Assembly: GCA_026874595.1 (NCBI GenBank)
Contig: CM049317.1
Coordinates: 52,099,618 to 52,163,617, forward strand
DNA from: Sipunculus nudus
Taxonomy: Eukaryota > Annelida > Sipuncula > Golfingiida > Sipunculidae
Length of the DNA stretch: 64,000 nt
Direction of reading: 5' to 3'
Of this stretch, positions 56,489-64,000 are shown in pieces (position 1 is the stretch's first letter; the number at the start of each line of letters is the position of its first letter). The notes under the pieces are model-generated. The model was not told the DNA's origin, did no database searches, and was given only the letters and a program-made list of their open reading frames with translations. A program made the position numbers and the translations under genes.

Positions 56489-57331
56489 TGTTACGGAACC
56501 TAATATCAACAGATCACGTACGCGTGATGAACATAAATTTTGTCAATAAAAAAAAAATATCAGATTCTGTAACCCTAGGCAGCGTGAAATGTCTAGGGGA
56601 ACGAATAAAGAAGTCAGTGGTTTTTTGTTAGCAAATAATCATAATTTATTCTTAAAAGAACCCTAACATTACAATACACTAAATCAATACAATTAAACAG
56701 TATAAGAGCAGTATAACAACAAATAAACACAATCACACAATAAAATAAACAAAGTGCGCAGTACCTAGATACCACTGTCACAGTGATGAGTCCTTTAAAA
56801 TGTATAAGCCGGATGAAAAGTTCACACAAACTCTCTCGGAGAATAACAGTCCAATGTAAAGCTTTTGTAACAATCCAGAAAGTAAACTTGAGACAGGCAG
56901 CACTAAATTGTAAAGTGTTAGTAATTGTAGGATACCTGAAATTACTGGATAATCGGATAGGTCCCACAAACTGACATACACACGTCTGTGTCTGCTGGAA
57001 TATTCTCTCACCTCTCTCCCGGCTTTAAAACACAGTACCCTATTTATAACCTCTCTCCCCAAGCCGAGAATTTTCCACTTCTCGAACAATCTAAAGAATC
57101 TTACACAGTACACACGTCCAAAGAACATACCAGAACGGGAACGCTGTGTATCTAGGGTTCAACCAATGCGGATTAAACCCAGCCTGCAACATCCGGCCAG
57201 ACGAGGCCGCTACAACATAAGCTACGCGTGGCACACAAACAAAATGCCAACAACACATGGAACATCCGTGTGCACAATAAAACAATCATCTGTAAGTCGG
57301 CCGCCCACAATAAAAAGGGGCACCTGTAACA
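56489..57331 (-). mobile_element. Solo LTR family L1, copy 3
   Basis: Begins TGTTACGGAACCTAATATC, ends GGCACCTGTAACA, and is flanked by GTAT on both sides (56485-56488 and 57332-57335). 843 bp long. TATAAATA lies on minus at 57048-57041, and an AATAAA-type signal on minus at 56650-56645. Confidence 0.92.
57041..57048 (-). promoter_or_regulatory. TATA box of solo LTR copy 3
   Basis: TATAAATA on minus, followed on that strand by GGGTACTGTG. Confidence 0.6.
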
Positions 57332-57339
57332 GTATTCAC

Positions 57340-57650
57340 ATGCATATGACGTTGAAGTCTCATGTACGCGAAACGTATAGCCGCTGCCAATGTGAAAAAT
57401 ATAGGCTCAGAAAAAAAATTATTCCAACAGTATTAAATTTTTGGTTTAAGTACTGTAAATTGTCATGGAATAAGCAGGTCTGATGCAAAACTGACAACTC
57501 TCCCAGATAAAAAGAAAGCAGGTTGATATATTCGATGAAAGCATTTAGCAAAGAAGCCACTTCAACCTTGGTTCGTTGCGTTGTCTTTCAGCAAATTAAC
57601 GCAAAATGTAATTTACAGATTTTGCTGAAATTCGTAAAGGGGTAGAGCTA
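57340..57650. other. Unassigned sequence
   Basis: Nothing recognised between the solo LTR and a tandem duplication. Confidence 0.4.
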
Positions 57651-57654
57651 AACT

Positions 57655-58860
57655 GCATCCGTGATCCATTACATTTTTGGAGGTAATCGGAATTACCATA
57701 ATATATTTTTTCGTAAGTGCAGTAATCAAAATTCCACAAAGGAATAATTATAAGGGGCTATTCCTTTGTCCCCGAGTATGCAATTCGTATGAAGTTGTTC
57801 TGCCACTCGCCTGTTGAACCCGTGTTTCTGAACCATAAAAATGTTTTATATGAAACGTGCACGTATGAAGGAACTGAATTGAAGATTCTGGCGGGGGTTT
57901 CAAAGTCCCCAAGAGATTGAGGACCCTCAGAAGTGTGTGCTCCCCCCCCCCCCCCCCCCCAGGGCTTCCTTTTGAAAAGACCTTTTTAAAACAACCCATA
58001 AATCGGCCCAACTATTAAAACAATGATTATCATGGAAAGATACTTCTGAATGTATAAAAATCGACATACCTGTAAACGTATAAAACGGTGATCGTGTAAA
58101 GAGTCTCAGCTCTTTGTGTCCACACAACGGAAAGGCGCTCCCTATTAAAAGTTTCGTGTGGACATGTGTCTTTGCTTGAATTTAAAATCTTGACTTCCCT
58201 TTGACACAGTAAAATTCTTTAACAGGCGATATAATCGAAATAGGGTTCAGTGGGGATAACAGGTCACCTCCTGAAAAAGCGTGACAGGCAAAAAATGTTT
58301 TGCTGAACATCTGCAGAGGGTTAGGGTAAAGACAAATCAATAGTCCATTTCATTTTGGAGGTAATACGAATCACCACAATATATATTTTCTTATAAACCA
58401 TTATGACAAAGGACCATTCCCCGTGTGGAAGCCACCCATTCGTATTTATATGTTCCGCTACTCGCAAGGTGACCAAATATATGAGAACCCCCCCCCCCCC
58501 AACCCCAAACCCACCCTCACCCAACCCGAACGATAATTAAGTTGTGGGGCTTCTTTTTGAAAAAAAAAAAACTTAAAAAACCCACACATGGCTTGGCCGA
58601 ACTTTTGTAACCATGGTTATCATAGAAAGATATTTTTGAATGTATAAAAATTAACATACCTGTAACCCATAAGTAATTTGCCAAACGGTGGTCACATCAA
58701 TGGTCTTAGTGCTCAGTGTTGACAAAACTGAAAAGCCCTGGCATTGAAAGCGGAGTCATGTGGTCTTTGGATTAAAAATTTTTGCTTCCTTTGAGAGAAA
58801 AAAAATTCCTTTAGAGGCGTTACAATGGATATGAGGGCTCAATAGGGATTATAGTTGACC
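57655..58860 (+). repeat. Tandem duplication of about 0.6-0.7 kb
   Basis: Unit 1 (about 57655-58310) and unit 2 (about 58345-58860) share TTTGGAGGTAAT, a GGAC/CTATTCC block, a poly-C run (57943-57960 and about 58488-58500), GGGCTTC.TTTTTGAAAA, a GTATAAAAAT.AACATACCTG-type block and a final GGGCTC/GGGTTCA...AGGGAT. Unit 2 is cut at its right by the 4.1-kb inverted-repeat element. Confidence 0.8.
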
Positions 58861-61200
58861 CGCACTCTAAGAAAAAAGGGTTCTTGATGGTTCTTTTAAG
58901 AACCCAAATGGTTGTGGATAGAACCATGGTTCTTTCTGGAACTCTTTTCCACGTAAAAAGGTCCAAAATGGAACCTGGAGGTTCCTGCCATGACCATAAT
59001 TCAAAATGAGGTTCAAGATGGAACCCGTGCTTTGACCGGATACCCAGATGATTAGGACGCGCATGCGCAGCTTTATTTGAACTAATGAAGTCAACGGTGG
59101 GGTTGTTTTGGTTGCTCGATATATTAGAAGAGGAAACACAGTGTATGAGGTAAGACTGGTAAGACTTTATATACAATTTATGTGAAGAACGTCGAAGAAC
59201 GTCGAAGTTATATTTCTAGAGATTAACTGTCCAGTGAACAAGTCTCTGTCTGCGAAGGGAGTTACGTTCAGTTAATCTAAACCTGGACAAAGTCCCATGA
59301 TAAACATGCTATCGCGTGTAATAATCGTTGCAGTAAAAAATAAAAGTTCATAGTAACACAAGTCACGTAGAATTTGAAACAATGCCAGCATTGTAAAGGA
59401 ACAGTCATCAAGTGTAAATCGGCTTGAGTTACTGAAACTGAACAAGCTGGACGATTATATATTGAATACATTCATTACAACCTGTATACAATGTTTACAA
59501 GTATCTTTTTTTGTCATTTCTTTAGATTGTTCGATAAATTATTATTATACATAAGGCGAAAGAACACAAGTTTAGACAGTAAATGGTAGAAATTGGAGCG
59601 CTGTTTTGAAAACTAATTTTCAACACTTTGGGACAAAGTTTGGCCTGGGGGACAAAACGGACTCTCTCAATGTAAAGTCACACCCGACTGCACATTGACT
59701 GAAGGGGTGTTCTCTAATTAACTCGGTGTTATATAGTGGACTAATTAATTCCAAACGTAGACATTACTTAATTGTCACAGACATTCACCTTTACAGCGAC
59801 AAGATACATCTGCCTGGCTATTAAGAGAGCAAATGAAAAAGAATTTGAAGGGAATTTTCCTATGAAAAGGTAAGTTTATATAACGTGTTTTAAAAGTTAT
59901 TTCAGAGTTAAACATGAATTGAAACGTGTCAAGTGGTATCAATACACATTGAATTGTGTATCACTAAACAATAATTTAAGATTTTAATGTCTGTATTTAC
60001 ATCTAATTGTGAGGAACATACAATACATTATAAAGAATAAGACAACGCTGCTTATTTAAAAATTGATACATCGTTGTATAATCCAATCCACACATATGCA
60101 TTCTATTTTGTTTATGTTTATATTTTGTTTTGGAAACTTTGGTATTTGGGTTTTCACTACATATGGAAATGCGGGACAGAACTGGGCCTTTCAATATATA
60201 GTTACGCTTAATTACACATTCGTTTTAGGCGTCCTCTAATTAACCTGGTGTTGCAATGATCAGTTACATGTATTACCAAGTACAGAATAAACTGGTCATC
60301 CATCCATTCTTTCTCTTTGCATGAACCAGATACATCTGTCTGGCTAGCAAGAATAAAAATGAAAAATGAGTGGATTTTTGTTGTAATCTGGCTGACATAT
60401 ATAACATGGTACGTTTGTCAAGAATAATTACTATATCATAAAAAAAAATGTTTTTTAATAATGCACTTGACATTGTGTATCGCAAAGCAAAACACAGGAA
60501 ATTTTTGTCTGTGTTAACCACCTATAACTATATATAAGGAGACTAAAAATAATTTGAAACTAAGGTTATAAGTATTATAACGCAATTAACAAAAAGGAAG
60601 AATAATTTCGCATTCTATGCAAATATTCCCTTGTGAAAAGTACGTGTTTATAAGTCATTGTATTCATTAACTGCATTTCATATGATTTAATATTTTTCGT
60701 GTTAAAGATATTTCTGGACGCTTGCAAAAACATTGTTATGTTAACAAAATCAACATTAAAAATGCAATCCCCACTCAAAGAGAGAGAGAGTGAGAGGTTC
60801 CGATTAGCGACTTCACAGACCAGAAACATCGAATGTTAATTAATTCTATACTGCTGGTAATATATATTTCATCTCTTATTTTACAGATCGATTATCCGTA
60901 CACTTCCTTACCCAGTAAGCATCACGAAATTAAGGGATATGTTGACAGGGAATCAGAGATTAGTTCAAACTTCTCAGTGTTTGGACTCTATCGCCGATCA
61001 TACAGCTATTCGATTCTATGCAGGCATTTCGTTTCCGATTGAAGATTTGTATACATAAAAACAATACATTTGCCTATGGGACTGGAATACGTTTGTATCG
61101 CTCACCAAGGCGTATCAGCTGTAATAGCCATACAGACATCGCACTAACACTTGTTGCATCATCTGTTGCGTATCGATTATATGTTGCTGCGACTTTATAT

Positions 61201-62007
61201 TGTTACGGAAGCTAATATCAACAGATTACGTATGCATGATGAACACAAGTTTTGTCAAGGAGATAAAAAAATCAGATTCTGTAACACTAGGCAGCGTGAA
61301 ATGTCTAGGGAAATGAATAAAGAAGTCAGTGTTTTTTTGTTAATAAATAACTATAATTTATTCTTAAAACAACCCTAACATTACAATACACTAAATCAAT
61401 ACAATTATACAGTAAAACAGCGGTATAACAACAAATCACACAGTAAAATACACAAAGTGCGCAGTACCTGGATACCACCACCGTCACAACGATAAGTTCT
61501 TTAAATGTATACTCTCGATGTGACAGTCCAGTGTAAAGCTCTTGTAACAATCTAGAAAGTAAACTGAAGTCCAAATGCACAAAATCCAGCAGAAAGTCTG
61601 AAGAAAATCTATAATTGCCGCAATCGTCGGATAAGGTCCCAGGAACTGACACACACGCTTCTGCGTCCGCCGGAAATCTTCTCTGCTGCTCTCTCTCGGC
61701 TCTAAAACACAGCCCCTTTTATATACTCTTCACCCCAAGCCGAGAACTTTCCACTTTTCGAACAGTCTAAAAGATCTTACACAACACAGTAAACACGTTT
61801 ACAGGAATCATCTAGAAGAACATCGCTGTGTGTGTCTCCACATACCAGGGTCCACACGTGACTCACGACCAGGCGAGAAAGCCCAAGGCTTTCAACAACG
61901 AGAGTTCAATCAGTACGGATTAAACTGAGAATGTAACAAACGGCCCGTCGAGGGTGTCACAACAGGAGTTACGCCCATGTCACACAATAAAAAGAGCACT
62001 TGTAACA
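61201..62007 (-). mobile_element. Solo LTR family L1, copy 4
   Basis: Begins TGTTACGGAAGCTAATATC, ends GCACTTGTAACA, and is flanked by ATAT on both sides (61197-61200 and 62008-62011). 807 bp, inserted inside the 4.1-kb inverted-repeat element. TATATAAAA lies on minus at 61725-61717. Confidence 0.92.
61717..61725 (-). promoter_or_regulatory. TATA box of solo LTR copy 4
   Basis: TATATAAAA then GGGGC on minus. Confidence 0.6.
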
Positions 62008-63005
62008 ATATATTTAATTTTGTAAAGCAGACAAGTATTATTTTCATAACACAGAATTACTACACAAGAGGACCTGGACTAAGATGAGACAATCAATTAC
62101 CTGAGAACACACAAATAATTTATCGAAAATATATTCTTGACGTTCACCAGATATCAAACCAACAAAAAAAACAGAACACTCTACGCATCGTGGATGTTCT
62201 ATTCTTATAGGCATTTTGGTGTGTGCGTATTAGAGAGACAGTGCGAAATATTCAATTTCTATTGTTAGTATGTACCAATAAAACTGAAATTCTTGCAGGC
62301 AAAACACAACATTTGCCTGAATTATGAAAACTCTTTGCTGAACGATAACAAGGGATTTATTTAAGTTTGAGAAAACGACTCGGAACTGTGAGGAGTTCAC
62401 GAACTCTGTATAGTAAATGTAAGTTATTTCATTTACGTGCATTTATTAGCTAATGCTTTTTGGAATTGCCCTTTTTTTCACAGACTGATCTTTGCAAATA
62501 AAAATAAAATGTGTATCCTTAAAAAAGTTTTTTACTTTCACCTCGAAGGTTTCATCACATTTACAGGATACAAGTATATATATGATTTCAGCTATGATCC
62601 TTGCAGTTTACCCACCTTCTTTTATATTTTTTGCATATCTATCAATGCTCTTTCAAATATGTATGGACATATGACGTAATTAATTTATCCTAAACGTATT
62701 ATAGGACATCCTTGACAGTTTCTCAAATTAAACTGCATTGAAGGTTCTATAAAGAACCCTACACATGGGTTCCGCCAAGGACCTTAAAGGTTCCCCACTC
62801 AGTCCATCGTGAAGACTTAAAGGGTTCTTCTCCTAACCTCTGAAGAGGTTCTTTATGGAACCTTATGGGTTCAATAAAAGAACCTTCGGGAGGTTCCAAA
62901 AAGAACCCAGCTTGAAGGTTCTACCTGGAACCTTAAAATGTTCCCCACTCAGTCCACTCTGAAGAACCCTTTTTGGTTCTAGCTGGAACCCTTTTTTCTT
63001 AGAGT

Positions 63006-63458
63006 GAGCGTGACCGCGTATTATTATTTATTCAGCTTAAAAGGGCATAATCCCGCAAAATAAAACAAACTTGTCCTAGGAGAGCACACCATCGATACGT
63101 CTGCCGAATTTGAAGAGTCAAATCATAACGGAAGCATGTAAACCGTGGTCTAGAAAAAACTAACTCCGTATTAATTATATAGATATTTAAAAAGGTATTG
63201 TCGGTGACATCAAACCTTGTTGAATTTGTTGTTTAAGTCTACACACCTGTCACGCTTCAAAAATGCTATCCCTGGTACCTTCCAGTACAGGGCTAACCGC
63301 TAATACCAATCAAAAGCTTTATTGTGATATAAATAGCCTTAACAATGGGACAGGATCATTTGAATAAATCATTTTTATTGAGATAATGATTACCTTCAAA
63401 CTTTAATGAATTGTTTCCTAAGTATTTTCCTAAACCACAAGAGAATTTTAACTAAATC

Positions 63459-63460
<2 letters not shown>
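63006..63460. other. Unassigned sequence
   Basis: Flank of the 4.1-kb element. The first bases (AGCGTGACCGC) resemble AAGCGTGACAGGC near 58280, so the element probably inserted into unit 2 of the 57.6-58.9-kb duplication. Confidence 0.45.

Positions 63461-63462
<2 letters not shown>

Positions 63463-63495
<33 letters not shown>
63463..63495. repeat. (GA)n microsatellite
   Basis: A pure GA run. Confidence 0.95.
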
Positions 63496-63497
<2 letters not shown>

Positions 63498-63618
63498 AAA
63501 ACTGTATTTTATCAAAATAAATCTTTAGGAATTTACTTTTTAAAGTTACTTTTGGTGCTTTTTCTTACTAAAGCGTTTAGCTCTTTGAAGATCTGGATGT
63601 TTTCAACAAATATATAGC

Positions 63619-63621
<3 letters not shown>

Positions 63622-63679
<58 letters not shown>

Positions 63680-63680
63680 A
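63622..63680. repeat. (TA)n microsatellite
   Basis: A TA run with one TTTATA interruption. The remainder to 64000 is AT-rich and unassigned. Confidence 0.95.
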
Positions 63681-64000
63681 TATGTTAAATATATTCACTT
63701 TAAATCGATTCTTAACCCTCTATACTCATCAATAGATTGTTTCTATTTTTAAAGGCAAAATTTTTCATCTAACCAAAACTGGTGTATTTTTCTACATTAC
63801 CCTTTCTGGAATTAAGGGCAATTTATGTTTTATATCCGCAAGGATGTAATGACAAAAATACGTGAATACCTAAATATAATAGTTATGGCTTCTTGCCAAA
63901 ACAAAATAAATAGTTCATTACATGAAAGCGTTATTTTAATCAGCCGTAGAATAATGTCAAAGTAAGTAGTATTAACAACTATTATATATCCGTCTAGTTG

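Larger units (their letters stand above)
58864..63005. mobile_element. 4.1-kb element with GGTTC-rich terminal inverted repeats
   Basis: The left end CACTCTAAGAAAAAAGGGTT and the right end AACCCTTTTTTCTTAGAGTG are perfect inverted repeats. Further in, both arms are packed with GGTTCT/GGTTCC and GAACC words (left about 58864-59040, right about 62735-63005). The interior has no transposase frame. It contains an internal degenerate duplication (about 59690-59870 and 60210-60400, sharing TCTAATTAAC, AGATACATCTG.CTGGCTA and AAATGAAAAA) and solo LTR copy 4. No clear target duplication was found at the ends, so the superfamily is left open. Confidence 0.75.

Overview
This window looks like AT-rich, repeat-dense eukaryotic DNA, probably from a marine invertebrate. 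A mollusc or other lophotrochozoan is my best guess, held with low confidence. The guess rests on frequent long (TA)n, (GA)n and poly-G/C tracts, tRNA-derived SINEs including one whose middle looks like the MetaSINE core, and many short inverted-repeat elements. I see no rRNA, no true tRNA gene, no CRISPR array and no prokaryote-like gene order. Most open frames are read-through of (TA)n or (GA)n. Only two stretches look protein-derived: a candidate internal exon (18560-19048, minus) of unrecognised family, and a 5'-truncated LINE reverse-transcriptase remnant (about 31745-33250, minus).

Layout. 1-10225: a 3.84-kb segment in two tandem copies, a truncated third copy and an inverted partial fourth copy; each full copy carries a 0.3-kb foldback. 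11-16 kb: microsatellites, and a 1.25-kb element ending in TCTCACTGGGCTGCGA inverted repeats. 16.5-18.5 kb: a 1.95-kb foldback with arms of 330-400 bp built from GGCCCAGATT-type subrepeats, set between (TA)n tracts. 18.5-19.05 kb: the candidate exon. 19.85 and 51.05 kb: two hammerhead-ribozyme-like motifs beside (TA)n. 22.9, 38.1, 56.5 and 61.2 kb: four solo LTRs of one family, each with a perfect 4-bp target-site duplication. 31-33 kb: the LINE remnant. 41-46 kb: a very small LTR retrotransposon (TRIM-like) in two copies, Harbinger-like MITEs, and several copies of a dispersed element called M1 here. 55.0-55.6 kb: two tRNA-headed SINEs. 57.6-58.9 kb: a tandem duplication. 58.86-63.0 kb: a 4.1-kb element with GGTTC-rich terminal inverted repeats.

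The most interesting system is the TRIM-like element (41041-41421 and 45171-45872). It has 156-bp LTRs, an internal region of only 116-119 bp with a tRNA-Pro primer-binding site and a polypurine tract, 4-bp target-site duplications, and a tRNA-like A-box/B-box pair inside the LTR. This parallels the plant Cassandra design, in which LTRs carry 5S rRNA, but here with a tRNA-like sequence. It shares its terminal nucleotides and 4-bp target-site duplication with the larger solo LTRs, which suggests mobilisation by a related integrase. Nested insertions (the TRIM and one solo LTR inside M1 copies, another solo LTR inside the 4.1-kb inverted-repeat element) give a relative order of events.
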